Shown one piece after another: positions 34,964 through 43,222 of a stretch of DNA of 64,000 nucleotides (position 1 is its first letter; each line of letters opens with the position of its first letter). This DNA comes from Piscinibacter gummiphilus (GTDB taxonomy: Bacteria; Pseudomonadota; Gammaproteobacteria; Burkholderiales; Burkholderiaceae_C): NCBI RefSeq assembly GCF_002116905.1, contig NZ_CP015118.1:5518001-5582000 (forward strand), read 5' to 3'. Made by a program: the position numbers and the translations under genes. The notes beneath the pieces were generated by a model that saw nothing but the letters and a program-made list of their open reading frames with translations, did no database searches and was not told the DNA's origin.

Positions 34964-35479
34964 ATGGAAGAGAACCCTGGGCCGCAGGATGCGGCCGGCC
35001 CGTCGGTCGGCAGCCGCTGGCCGGAGGCCATCGTCTCGGCGCTGCTGGTGGGCGTGGCGGTGCTCGTGATCACCGACAGCCTGCGGGTGGGCAACGGCTG
35101 GGCCGACGACGGCCCGCAGTCGGGCTACTTCCCGTTCTACATCGGGCTGATCCTGCTCGCGTCGAGCGGGTCGGTGCTGATCGGAACGCTGCTGAAGTGG
35201 CGTGGCGAGAACCCCGTGTTCGCCGAACGCACCCAGCTCGCGAGCGTGCTCGCGGTGCTGGTGCCGATGGGGGTCTACGTGGGCGGCATCGCGTGGCTGG
35301 GCATCTACGTGGCGTCGTTCCTGCTGATCGCCTACTTCATGAGGCGCCACGGCAAGTACGGCTGGACCGCGACCGGTGCGGTGTCGGTTGCGGTGCCGCT
35401 GGTGGTGTACGCGGTGTTCGAACGCTGGTTCCTCGTGCTGCTGCCGAAGGGTCCGCTCGAGTCGTTGCTGGGGGTATGA
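34964..35479 (+). CDS. tctB: TctB, small membrane subunit of tricarboxylate transporter
   Basis: A 171-residue protein with four hydrophobic helices and the TctB pattern GPQSGYFPFYIGLILL after helix 1. I chose ATG at 34964, which has GGAGG five bases upstream, over a GTG 39 bases earlier. Between tctB and tctA lies an 80-base region with strong hairpins (35511-35558). Confidence 0.92.
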   Translation: MEENPGPQDAAGPSVGSRWPEAIVSALLVGVAVLVITDSLRVGNGWADDGPQSGYFPFYIGLILLASSGSVLIGTLLKWRGENPVFAERTQLASVLAVLVPMGVYVGGIAWLGIYVASFLLIAYFMRRHGKYGWTATGAVSVAVPLVVYAVFERWFLVLLPKGPLESLLGV

Positions 35480-35510
35480 CATGAGCCCCCACGTTCATTT
35501 CATTCACTGC

Positions 35511-35558
35511 CCCCCGAGGGGGCGCCTATTGCCCTTCGGGCGGCCGGGCGGGCAATAG
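35511..35558. repeat. Hairpin cluster between tctB and tctA
   Basis: CCCCC (35511-35515)/GGGGG (35518-35522) and CTATTGCCC (35526-35534)/GGGCAATAG (35550-35558) form strong hairpins; the second ends two bases before the tctA ATG and could hide the start. The first half, CCCCCGAGGGGGCGCC, is nearly the same as 17640-17654. This looks like a dispersed palindromic element placed where tctA translation starts; a Shine-Dalgarno for tctA is not evident. Confidence 0.6.
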
Positions 35559-35559
35559 C

Positions 35560-37086
35560 ATGGACGAGATCGGCAACCTCCTCCACGGCTTCAGCGTCGC
35601 GCTGACCCTGCCCAACCTCGGCTTCATGCTGGTGGGCATCACGCTCGGTGTGCTGATCGGCGTGCTGCCCGGGCTGGGCGGCGCGAACGGCATCGCGATC
35701 CTGCTGCCGCTCACGCTGTCGATGAACCCCACGACGGCGATCATCATGCTGTCGTGCATCTACTGGGGCGCGCTCTTCGGCGGCGCCATCACGTCGATCC
35801 TGTTCAACATCCCCGGCGAACCGTGGTCGGTGGCCACCACCTTCGACGGCTACCCGATGGCCCAGCAGGGCCGCGCGGCGCAGGCCCTCACCGCGGCCTT
35901 CACGTCGTCGTTCGTGGGGGCGCTGTTCGCGGTGGTGCTCATCACCTTCCTCGCGCCGCTGCTCGCGAAGTTCGCGATCCGCTTCGGTCCCGCCGAGTTC
36001 TTCGCGGTGCAGCTGCTGACGTTCTGCAGCTTCGTGGGCATGAGCAAGGAGCCGCCCGCGAAGGTGATCGCCGCGATGATGCTCGGCTTCGCGCTCGCCG
36101 CGGTGGGCATGGACAGCGTCACCGGCCAGCTGCGCATGACCTACGGCTACCCGCCGCTGCTCAAGGGCTTCGACTTCCTGATCGCGGTGATCGGCCTCTT
36201 CGGCATCGGCGAGATCCTGCTGACGATGGAGGAAGGACTCGCGTTCAAGGGCAAACACGCGAAGATCGACCCGAAGGTGGTGTGGTCCACGTGGAAGACG
36301 CTGCCGCGGCACTGGCTCACGTTCCTGCGCTCCACCGCCATCGGCTGCTGGATGGGCATCACGCCCGGCGGCGCCACGCCGGCCTCGTTCATGAGCTACG
36401 GCATCGCGCGGCGCATGTCGAAGGAGCCCGACTCCTTCGGCAAGGGCCAGATCGAGGGTGTGCTCGCGCCCGAGACGGCGGCGCATGCGGCCGGCACGTC
36501 CGCGCTGCTGCCCATGCTGACGCTGGGCATCCCGGGCTCGCCCACCGCGGCGGTGCTGCTGGGCGGGCTGCTGATCTGGGGCCTGCAGCCGGGGCCCATG
36601 CTGTTCGTCGAGCAGAAGGACTTCGTCTGGGGCCTGATCGCGTCGATGTACCTCGGCAACATCGTGGGCCTGTTCGTCGTGCTGACCACGGTGCCGTTCT
36701 GGGCCGCGATGCTGCGCATCCCGTTCTCGGTCATCGCCCCGGTCATCGTGGTGATCTGCGCGATCGGCGCGTACACGGTCCACAGTTCCATGTTCGACGT
36801 GGTGCTGATGCTGGTGTTCGGCGTGCTCGGCTACCTGTTCAAGAAGTTGCGCTACCCTCTGGCACCGCTCGTGCTCGCCCTGGTGCTGGGTGACATGGCG
36901 GAGGCGAGCTTCCGGCAGTCGATGCTGATCTCGCAGGGCAGCCTGTCGATCTTCTGGAGCAACGGGCTGGTCGGCGGCATCGTGGGGCTCGCACTGGTGA
37001 TGTTGTGCTGGCCCCTGCTCGGCACCGTGAAATCGTGGCTGCAGCGCCCGCCGCCCGCAGCCCCTGCAGAAGGAAACGCATCATGA
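35560..37086 (+). CDS. tctA: TctA, large membrane subunit of tricarboxylate transporter
   Basis: A 508-residue permease with about twelve helices. The TctA signatures GVLPGLGGANGIAILLPLT (about 29-47) and GSPTAAVLLGGLLIWGLQPGP (about 325-345) are intact. It moves the carboxylate with the TctC receptor, using an ion gradient. Its stop overlaps the next gene's ATG (37083-37086), so the PanE-like dehydrogenase is translationally coupled to the importer. Confidence 0.95.
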   Translation: MDEIGNLLHGFSVALTLPNLGFMLVGITLGVLIGVLPGLGGANGIAILLPLTLSMNPTTAIIMLSCIYWGALFGGAITSILFNIPGEPWSVATTFDGYPMAQQGRAAQALTAAFTSSFVGALFAVVLITFLAPLLAKFAIRFGPAEFFAVQLLTFCSFVGMSKEPPAKVIAAMMLGFALAAVGMDSVTGQLRMTYGYPPLLKGFDFLIAVIGLFGIGEILLTMEEGLAFKGKHAKIDPKVVWSTWKTLPRHWLTFLRSTAIGCWMGITPGGATPASFMSYGIARRMSKEPDSFGKGQIEGVLAPETAAHAAGTSALLPMLTLGIPGSPTAAVLLGGLLIWGLQPGPMLFVEQKDFVWGLIASMYLGNIVGLFVVLTTVPFWAAMLRIPFSVIAPVIVVICAIGAYTVHSSMFDVVLMLVFGVLGYLFKKLRYPLAPLVLALVLGDMAEASFRQSMLISQGSLSIFWSNGLVGGIVGLALVMLCWPLLGTVKSWLQRPPPAAPAEGNAS

Positions 37087-38090
37087 AGATCGCGGTGGTC
37101 GGGGCCGGCGCCATCGGTGGCTACCTCGGCGCGAAACTGGCCCTGGCGGGCGAGGACGTGACGTTCATCGCCCGCAACCGCAACCTGGCGGCCATCAACG
37201 CGAACGGCTTCCGCCTGATCGCCGAAGACGGCACGGAACACGTCGCCCGCAACGTGCGCGCCGTCGAGAAGATGGCCGACGCCGGGCGCCAGGACGCCGT
37301 GCTGCTCACGCTGAAGGCCCACCAGGTGAAGGACGTGCTGCCCGAGCTGCGCGCGCTGTTCGGCCCGGACACGATGGTGGTCACGATGATCAACGGCGTG
37401 CCCTGGTGGTACTTCCACAAGCTGCCCGGCCCCTACGAAGGCCAGCACCTCGAGAGCGTGGACCCGGGCGGCGTGATCGCCTCGTTCATCGAACCCGAGC
37501 GCATCATCGGCAGCGTGGTGTACCCCGCCGCCGAGCTGGTCGAACCCGGCGTCGTGCGCGTGATCGAGGGCAACCGCTTCACGCTCGGCGAACCCGACGG
37601 CACCCGCAGCCCGCGCATCGAGCAGCTGGCCGGCGCGATGATGAAGGCCGGGTTCAAGTCGCCGGTGTCGAAGGACATCCGCGGCGAGATCTGGGTCAAG
37701 CTGTGGGGCAACCTGTGCCTGAACCCGCTCAGCGCGCTGACCCACGCCACGCTGGAAGACATCTGCCGCTTCCCCGCGTCGCGCGAACTCGTGGCCACGA
37801 TGATGCGCGAAGGCCAGCAGGTGGGCGAGAAGCTCGGCGTGGAGTTCAAGATCTCCATCGACAAGCGCATCGCCGGCGCCGAGGCCGTGGGCGCCCACAA
37901 GACCTCGATGCTGCAGGACGTGGAACACGGCCGAGCGCTCGAACTCGAGGCGCTGGTGGGCAGCGTGGTGGAGCTGGGGCGCATCACCGGTGTGCCCACG
38001 CCCACCGTCGCCACCGTCTACGGCATCACGCAGCTGCTGGCGGCCACGCTGGCGGCCCAGCGCGGCAAGCTCGTCGTTCAGCCCGCGTAG
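37083..38090 (+). CDS. 2-Dehydropantoate 2-reductase-like dehydrogenase
   Basis: A 335-residue ApbA/PanE-family protein. The N-terminal Rossmann motif VVGAGAIGGYLGAKLA and the family's KAHQVKDV (Lys near 76) and late EIWVKLWGNL...NPLSALT (about 197-222, catalytic Lys) segments are present. Being coupled to tctA it probably reduces or oxidises a 2-keto/2-hydroxy acid derived from the imported substrate rather than making pantothenate. Its 3' end overlaps the converging FAH-family gene by 13 bases. Confidence 0.85.
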   Translation: MKIAVVGAGAIGGYLGAKLALAGEDVTFIARNRNLAAINANGFRLIAEDGTEHVARNVRAVEKMADAGRQDAVLLTLKAHQVKDVLPELRALFGPDTMVVTMINGVPWWYFHKLPGPYEGQHLESVDPGGVIASFIEPERIIGSVVYPAAELVEPGVVRVIEGNRFTLGEPDGTRSPRIEQLAGAMMKAGFKSPVSKDIRGEIWVKLWGNLCLNPLSALTHATLEDICRFPASRELVATMMREGQQVGEKLGVEFKISIDKRIAGAEAVGAHKTSMLQDVEHGRALELEALVGSVVELGRITGVPTPTVATVYGITQLLAATLAAQRGKLVVQPA

Positions 38091-38845
38091 ACGTTCGACA
38101 GCACGCCGATGCCGTCGATCTCCACCTCGACGGCGGTGCCCGGTTTCATGGGCAGCGCGCCCACCGACGTGCCGCACAGGATCACGTCGCCGGGGTGCAG
38201 CGTCATGTCGAACGAGATGCGCGACACCAGTTCGGCGGGCGGGAAGGTCATGTCCGCCAGCGGGTAGTTCTGGCGCTCCCGGCCGCCCACGCGCGTGCGC
38301 ACCGAGGCGCTGGCCACGTCCAGGTCCGTCTCGATCACCGGGCCGAACACGCCGAAGGTGTCGAAGCTCTTCGCGCGGGTCCACTGCGGGAAGCTCGGGT
38401 CGCGCGTGAGCAGTTCGAGCGCGGTCACGTCGTTCGCGCAGGTGTAGCCGAAGATGCACGACGGGGCGTCGGCCACGGACACGGCCGAGGCGGTGCGGCC
38501 GATCACGATGGCGAGTTCACCCTCGTACATCACCCGCCCGTCGTACGCCGCAGGCTGGCGGATGCCCTGCCCGTGCGCCGCGAAGCTGCTGGCCGCCTTC
38601 AGGAAGTACAGCGGCTCGGCCGGACGGCCCCAGCCGTTCTTCTCGGCCGCGGCGTTGAAGTTGTTCCAGAGGCCGATCATCTTGCCCGGCAGGCAGGGGA
38701 TGAGCCACTCGATCTCGGCGACCGGCAGCCGCTCGCCCGTGGGTTCGGGCGATGCGAACAGGTCGCCGGTGAAGACCTCCACCTGGTCGCCGTCCAGGCG
38801 ACCCAGGGCCTCGCGTCCACCGTGGCGGAACCGCATCCATTTCAT
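38078..38845 (-). CDS. Fumarylacetoacetate hydrolase (FAH) family protein
   Basis: A 255-residue FAH-domain enzyme. Metal-ligand positions fit the family: YEGELAIVIG (about 110-119) supplies the paired Glu ligands and FGYTCANDVTA (about 131-141) the Asp. Members hydrolyse or decarboxylate 2,4-diketo acids or act as hydratases and oxaloacetate decarboxylases. It converges on the PanE-like gene with a 13-base overlap; both may act on the same keto acid, but are separately transcribed. Confidence 0.88.
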   Translation of the reverse strand: MKWMRFRHGGREALGRLDGDQVEVFTGDLFASPEPTGERLPVAEIEWLIPCLPGKMIGLWNNFNAAAEKNGWGRPAEPLYFLKAASSFAAHGQGIRQPAAYDGRVMYEGELAIVIGRTASAVSVADAPSCIFGYTCANDVTALELLTRDPSFPQWTRAKSFDTFGVFGPVIETDLDVASASVRTRVGGRERQNYPLADMTFPPAELVSRISFDMTLHPGDVILCGTSVGALPMKPGTAVEVEIDGIGVLSNVYAG

Positions 38846-38948
38846 CCGTGTCTCCCAGGGAGTTCTCGAAGCGGGTCGATTCTGCCCGGTCAGCGCCGGG
38901 AAACCGCTCCGTGAAAGCGCTCACTTCGGCGCGCAGTGGCCGCAGTGG

Positions 38949-38968
38949 ATCCCGGCGTTCGCCGGGAT
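38949..38968. repeat. REP-like palindrome
   Basis: ATCCCGGCG (38949-38957) and CGCCGGGAT (38960-38968) make a 9-bp perfect stem over TT, flanked by TGG and GACGG. Elements of this form (GGATCCCGGC-TT-GCCGGGATGACGG) are widespread intergenic repeats in Burkholderiales. It occupies the 323-base gap 38846-39168, in which I see no gene. Confidence 0.6.
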
Positions 38969-38984
38969 GACGGTGCATGGGGGC

Positions 38985-39023
38985 TCAAAACAAGCACCGT
39001 GACGGGCCGAGCCCGTCACGGTG
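38985..39023 (-). terminator. Intrinsic terminator of the lytic transglycosylase gene
   Basis: CACCGTGACGGG (38995-39006) and CCCGTCACGGTG (39012-39023) form a 12-bp perfect stem with a 5-base loop. Read on the minus strand it is followed by CTTGTTTTGAG, a T-rich tail, about 146 bases beyond the stop codon at 39169. Confidence 0.85.
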
Positions 39024-39168
39024 ATTGCTGCCATGCGGCCACTGGGCCTGTCCACGACGCCCTTTCTCCCTGAGCAACGCCAGTCTGCTCGTCCAGCGAC
39101 AGGCTCACAACTGTCAACTCTTGCAGGTGACAAATCGTGACAGGGAGGACTGGAAATGGAACGCCCGT

Positions 39169-40113
39169 TCAGCGACGGGCGGCGCGGATCTGCCGCATCT
39201 GGGGCGACACCTCGGTGGCGGCCCCGTCGAAGGGGATCGAGGTGGCTCCCACGCGGCGCAGGACCTTGGCCACGTAGGCGAGGGTCTCGGCGTACGGCGG
39301 CACGCCGCGGTAGCGGTTCACGGCCCCCTCGCCGGCGTTGTAGGCGGCGGCCACCAGAGCCACGTCGCCCTCGAAGTACGCCAGCAGCCAGCGCAGGTAG
39401 GACACGCCGCCGCGGATGTTCTGCGCCGGGTCGTACGGGCGCGAGACGTTGAAGCGGGCCGCCGTCTCGGGAATCAGCTGCATCAGCCCCTTCGCGTTTT
39501 TCGGGGACAGCGCGGCGGTGTTGAAGTTCGACTCGGCTTCGATGATGGCAAGCACCAGCTGCGGCTGCACCTTCATCTCGACGGCGGTGTTCTTCGCGAT
39601 CTCGACGATGTGCGCCGGGGCGTTGGCCGGCACGACCAGGTCGACCGGCGGGACCACGCGGCCGGCCGCGGCCACGGGGACGGCCGCCGGCGGCCGCATG
39701 CACTCGGGCAGTTCGCTGCTCGGGCCGCCCACCGTGCGCAGCATGCGGATCGCCTGGGGCCAGCCCTGTTCCGCGGCGGCGTGGAAGAAGAAGGCGGCGG
39801 TGGCGTCGCTGCGCTCCACGCCGCGGCCGTTGCTGTACATCCACCCGAGGTTGTACTGGGACTGGGCGTCGCCCATCCGCGCGGCCTTGCAGTACAGCTC
39901 GGCGGCCCGGGCGCCATCGCGCGGCACCCCTTCGCCGTTCTCGTAGGCGGACGCCTCGTCGCGGATCAGGGTGGCCAGCAGGTTCTCGGTGGGGGTCTTC
40001 TGCACCGGCACGGGAACGGGGTCCGCCTCGACCTCCGCCCACGCGGCACCGCACACCGGCATGAGGCAGGTGAACGACAAGGCGGCGAGGGTCTGGCGGC
40101 GAAGGAACGGCAT
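39169..40113 (-). CDS. Lytic transglycosylase with Sel1-like repeat
   Basis: A 314-residue exported murein lyase. A signal peptide of about 26 residues (ends GAAWA) is followed by Sel1/TPR-like repeats (about 52-125, including AQSQYNLGWMYSNGRGVER) and a C-terminal SLT domain. The catalytic glutamate is Glu194 in IIEAESNFN; the GLMQLIPETAARF and AAYNAGEGAV motifs (about 209-221 and 255-264) complete the SLT pattern. It cleaves peptidoglycan to 1,6-anhydromuropeptides, and Sel1 repeats usually bind partner proteins of secretion systems or pili. A strong terminator follows. Confidence 0.92.
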   Translation of the reverse strand: MPFLRRQTLAALSFTCLMPVCGAAWAEVEADPVPVPVQKTPTENLLATLIRDEASAYENGEGVPRDGARAAELYCKAARMGDAQSQYNLGWMYSNGRGVERSDATAAFFFHAAAEQGWPQAIRMLRTVGGPSSELPECMRPPAAVPVAAAGRVVPPVDLVVPANAPAHIVEIAKNTAVEMKVQPQLVLAIIEAESNFNTAALSPKNAKGLMQLIPETAARFNVSRPYDPAQNIRGGVSYLRWLLAYFEGDVALVAAAYNAGEGAVNRYRGVPPYAETLAYVAKVLRRVGATSIPFDGAATEVSPQMRQIRAARR

Positions 40114-40202
40114 GCCGAGACTTTAGGCGGCACCCACCCCGGTCGGCCACCCCCGAAGCCCCCGATCCAAGGGGGAGCAGACATCCCCAGTCGGGGGGAC
40201 GT

Positions 40203-40667
40203 TCAGTGCTTCTCGCCGCCGTCGACGCCCAGTTCGCGGCCGGGCAGGCGGTGCCGGGGATCGGCGTGGGGCCCGCCGAGCGCCCGGCGCAGGCCCGCCA
40301 TCAGGTGGGCGCGGTCGACCGGCTTCACCCAGTATTCGTAGGCGCCAAGGCTCATCGCCTTGATGATGTCCATCGACAGGTTGTCGGCGGTGAGCAGCGC
40401 CACCTTCAGGCCGCTCGAGATCTCGATCATCAGTTCGCGCACCACCTCGAGCCCGCCGAAGTCGGGCAGGTGCATGTCGAGCAGCACCAGGTCGGGGTGT
40501 TCGGAGCGCACGAGGCGCACGCCGTCGGCGCCGGTGGTGGCCTGGATCAGCGTGATGCCGGGGAGGTCGGACAGCTGGGCCTCCATCAGCACCTGGTTGA
40601 TCTCCTGGTCCTCGATGTAGAGCACCTTGCCCTTGACGTCCTGCATGCCGTCGACCGTCTCGTTCAT
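40203..40667 (-). CDS. Stand-alone response regulator (receiver only)
   Basis: A 154-residue receiver-domain protein. Phosphorylation site Asp64 (LLDMHLP), acidic pair Glu19-Asp20 (YIEDQ), Thr in LLTAD and Lys in WVKPVD are in place. After the receiver only a short charged tail follows, so there is no output domain; it would act by protein-protein contact, or pass phosphate on. No partner kinase is adjacent. Start ATG at 40667 fits the receiver boundary; the open frame extends 29 codons further upstream without family similarity. Confidence 0.87.
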   Translation of the reverse strand: MNETVDGMQDVKGKVLYIEDQEINQVLMEAQLSDLPGITLIQATTGADGVRLVRSEHPDLVLLDMHLPDFGGLEVVRELMIEISSGLKVALLTADNLSMDIIKAMSLGAYEYWVKPVDRAHLMAGLRRALGGPHADPRHRLPGRELGVDGGEKH

Positions 40668-40780
40668 GGGCCAAGCATAGAACGCGGCCCGACCGTGGCA
40701 AGCGGCCAGCGACTCCGCAACAGGGTCATCGTGCGGAATCCCCCACGTTGACACGCGACAGGCGTATGCAAAATGGCGGG

Positions 40781-42298
40781 ATGACCGCCAACGACAACCT
40801 TTTCGTCGCCCTGCGCGACGCCTTCCCGTCCGACCGTGACCGCGTGGCCATCGAAACCACCGGTGACACCCCGCTGTACTACCGCTGGAACGACCTCGAC
40901 CGCGCCACGGCCCGCATCGCCAACCTGCTGCAAGGCCTCGACCTGCCCGCCGGCAGCCGCGTGGCCGCCCACGTCGACAAGTCGGTCGAAGCGCTGATGC
41001 TGTACCTCGCGGTGCTGCGCGCCGGGTTCACGTACCTGCCGCTGAACCCCGCCTACAAGGCCGGCGAGCTGGGCCACTTCATCCAGGACGCCGAACCCGC
41101 GGTGGTGGTGTGCGCCGGCGCGAACTTCGGCTGGGTCAGCAAGCTCGCGTTCACCTCCGGCGTGGCCCACGTGTTCACGCTGAACACCGACCGCACGGGC
41201 AGCCTGCTCGAACGCGCGTCGTTCCAGCCCGACACGCACGAACCCGCGGTGCGGGCCGCATCCGACCTCGCGGTGATCCTCTACACGAGCGGCACCACCG
41301 GTCGCAGCAAGGGCGCGATGCTCACGCACGGCAACATGCTGAGCAACGCCCGCACGCTGAAGGAGTACTGGGCCTGGCAGCCGGACGACGTGCTCGTGCA
41401 CGCGCTGCCCATCTTCCACATCCACGGCCTGTTCGTCGCGTGCCACGGCGCGCTGCTCAACGGCAGCCGCATGATCTGGTTCGACCGCTTCGAGCCGGGC
41501 CCGGTGCGCGCCCGCTTCGCCGACGCCACCGTGTTCATGGGCGTGCCCACGATGTACGTGCGCCTGCTCGCCGACCCGGCGCTCACGCCCGAGGCCTGCC
41601 GGGCCATGCGGCTCTTCGTGTCGGGCTCGGCCCCGCTGCTGGCCGAGACCTTCCGCGAGTGGCAGGCCCGCACGGGCCACACCATCCTCGAGCGCTACGG
41701 CATGAGCGAGACGGTGATGCAGACGTCGAACCCCTACGAGGGCGAACGCCGCGCCGGCACGGTGGGCCACCCGCTGCCGGGCGTGGACCTGCGCATCGCG
41801 TCGCCCGACGCGGACAGCGGCAACGGCGGCATCGAGGTGCGGGGGCCGAACGTGTTCGCCGGCTACTGGCGCCTGCCCGAGAAGACGAAGGAGGAGTTCA
41901 CCGCCGACGGCTGGTTCCGCACCGGCGACGTGGGCCGCTTCGACAGCGACGGCTACCTGCACATCGTGGGCCGCGCGAAGGACCTGGTCATCAGCGGCGG
42001 ATTCAACGTGTACCCGGCCGAGGTGGAGGCGACCATCGACGAACTGCCCGGCGTGGCCGAGAGCGCGGTGATCGGCGTGCCGCACCCCGACTTCGGCGAG
42101 GCCGTGGTGGCCGTGCTGGTGCCGCGGGCCGGGGCCACGCTCGACGGCGACACGATCGTGAACGCCGTCAAGACGCGCCTCGCGGGCTTCAAGGTGCCCA
42201 AGCGCGTGTTCGTCGTGGACGAACTGCCGCGCAACGCGATGGGCAAGGTGCAGAAGAAGGCGCTGAGGGATCAGCACCAGCACCTCTTCAAGGCCTGA
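40781..42298 (+). CDS. matB: Malonyl-CoA synthetase (MatB-like)
   Basis: A 505-residue AMP-forming ligase whose N-terminus (TANDNLFVALRDAFP), P-loop TSGTTGRSKGAM, FHIHGLFVA segment, ERYGMSET and C-terminal PRNAMGKVQKKALR follow malonate-CoA ligase MatB closely. It converts malonate plus CoA and ATP to malonyl-CoA. I chose ATG at 40781 because MatB proteins start at this point; two earlier ATG/GTG codons exist. No malonate transporter or decarboxylase is adjacent, so it may serve scavenging or uracil-derived malonic semialdehyde metabolism, which is speculative. Confidence 0.9.
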   Translation: MTANDNLFVALRDAFPSDRDRVAIETTGDTPLYYRWNDLDRATARIANLLQGLDLPAGSRVAAHVDKSVEALMLYLAVLRAGFTYLPLNPAYKAGELGHFIQDAEPAVVVCAGANFGWVSKLAFTSGVAHVFTLNTDRTGSLLERASFQPDTHEPAVRAASDLAVILYTSGTTGRSKGAMLTHGNMLSNARTLKEYWAWQPDDVLVHALPIFHIHGLFVACHGALLNGSRMIWFDRFEPGPVRARFADATVFMGVPTMYVRLLADPALTPEACRAMRLFVSGSAPLLAETFREWQARTGHTILERYGMSETVMQTSNPYEGERRAGTVGHPLPGVDLRIASPDADSGNGGIEVRGPNVFAGYWRLPEKTKEEFTADGWFRTGDVGRFDSDGYLHIVGRAKDLVISGGFNVYPAEVEATIDELPGVAESAVIGVPHPDFGEAVVAVLVPRAGATLDGDTIVNAVKTRLAGFKVPKRVFVVDELPRNAMGKVQKKALRDQHQHLFKA

Positions 42299-42302
42299 CC
42301 GA

Positions 42303-42827
42303 TCAGAAGTTCAGGGGGAACTGGACGCCGACGGAGATGATGTCGCCACCGGAACCCCCGATGTTCTCGAAGTCGGCGCGCAGCGCGGCCTGCGGGATGA
42401 ACTGCCACTTCACGCCCACGCCGATGCCGAGCTCGGCCGAACTGTCCTGCGTGGAGCCGTTGGGCGCGTCGTGTTTCATGCGGAAGTAGTGCACGCCCAG
42501 CTTGCCGAACACCGAGAGGTTCTGGACGACGGGCATCGTGGCGGTGCCGTAGATGCCGGCGGCCCAGGCCGAGTCCTTGTACGTGTACAGGCCCTGCTGG
42601 TAGGTCTTCGAGCCGTAGCTGGCGACCTGGCCCTCGATGCCGAAGATGTTGGTGAGCTGGCCGCCGCCGAACACGCGGATCGCGGTGTCGAGGTCGGTGT
42701 CGCCGATGGCGGCGCCGATGTACGGACCCGTGAACTTGACCTGCTGCGCCTGCACGGCTGCGGCGCCGCAGAGCGCGAAGGCCAGGGCCGCGGCACGGAT
42801 GACCGCGCGTTGAATGAGTCGTTGCAT
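42303..42827 (-). CDS. Small outer-membrane beta-barrel protein
   Basis: A 174-residue protein with a signal peptide ending AAVQAQQ and alternating hydrophobic/polar strands typical of an 8-stranded barrel of the OmpW/OprG or porin-like OMP_b-brl type. The C-terminus ends in Phe (FPLNF), the usual outer-membrane sorting signal read by BamA. The family shows glycine-rich turns (YIGAAIGDTDLDTAIRVFGG). Substrate or role unknown. Convergent with matB with 4 intervening bases. Confidence 0.85.
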   Translation of the reverse strand: MQRLIQRAVIRAAALAFALCGAAAVQAQQVKFTGPYIGAAIGDTDLDTAIRVFGGGQLTNIFGIEGQVASYGSKTYQQGLYTYKDSAWAAGIYGTATMPVVQNLSVFGKLGVHYFRMKHDAPNGSTQDSSAELGIGVGVKWQFIPQAALRADFENIGGSGGDIISVGVQFPLNF

Positions 42828-43222
42828 CTTCTTCTCCTGTGGTTTCGAAATTCGCGGCCACCCCCAGTGCGGCCGACTGCCGGGCAGCTTACGGGCGCGG
42901 CGGTGCCCATCGCGCGATCTGCCGCGTCAAAGACGTGACAAGCCATTGCCGCGCGTTGGTTGAGCGCCACTCGTCGTAAGCAGACGCGTCGAGGGGAAAC
43001 GCGCGGCAACGCACGCGTGTGCGGCGCGGTGCCAACTCGATCACGGAAAGGTGACGCGCACCCCGCGGCATCCCCGCAGGTTCGCCGCGCCGGCGCGGCA
43101 CTCGCTGAACACCGAGTAACAACCTGCCACATCTCCCTCCCGGCCGACACGATGAAATCGCTTCCGGCCTCATGGGGGAGGCTCGCCTCACCGCGCCATC
43201 CAACGAGAACGAGATCCAGACC
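42828..43222. other. 395-base intergenic region with no recognised gene
   Basis: This stretch separates the outer-membrane barrel gene from the DUF1800 gene. Both strands hold open frames in the shadow of neighbouring genes, none with recognisable content. It should carry the promoters of both flanking genes; I see no convincing operator. Confidence 0.5.

Noticed and set aside
40184..40199. TCCCC/GGGGA hairpin after the response-regulator gene
   Set aside because: Five-base arms in a G/C-run region without a T-run; not strong enough to call a terminator.
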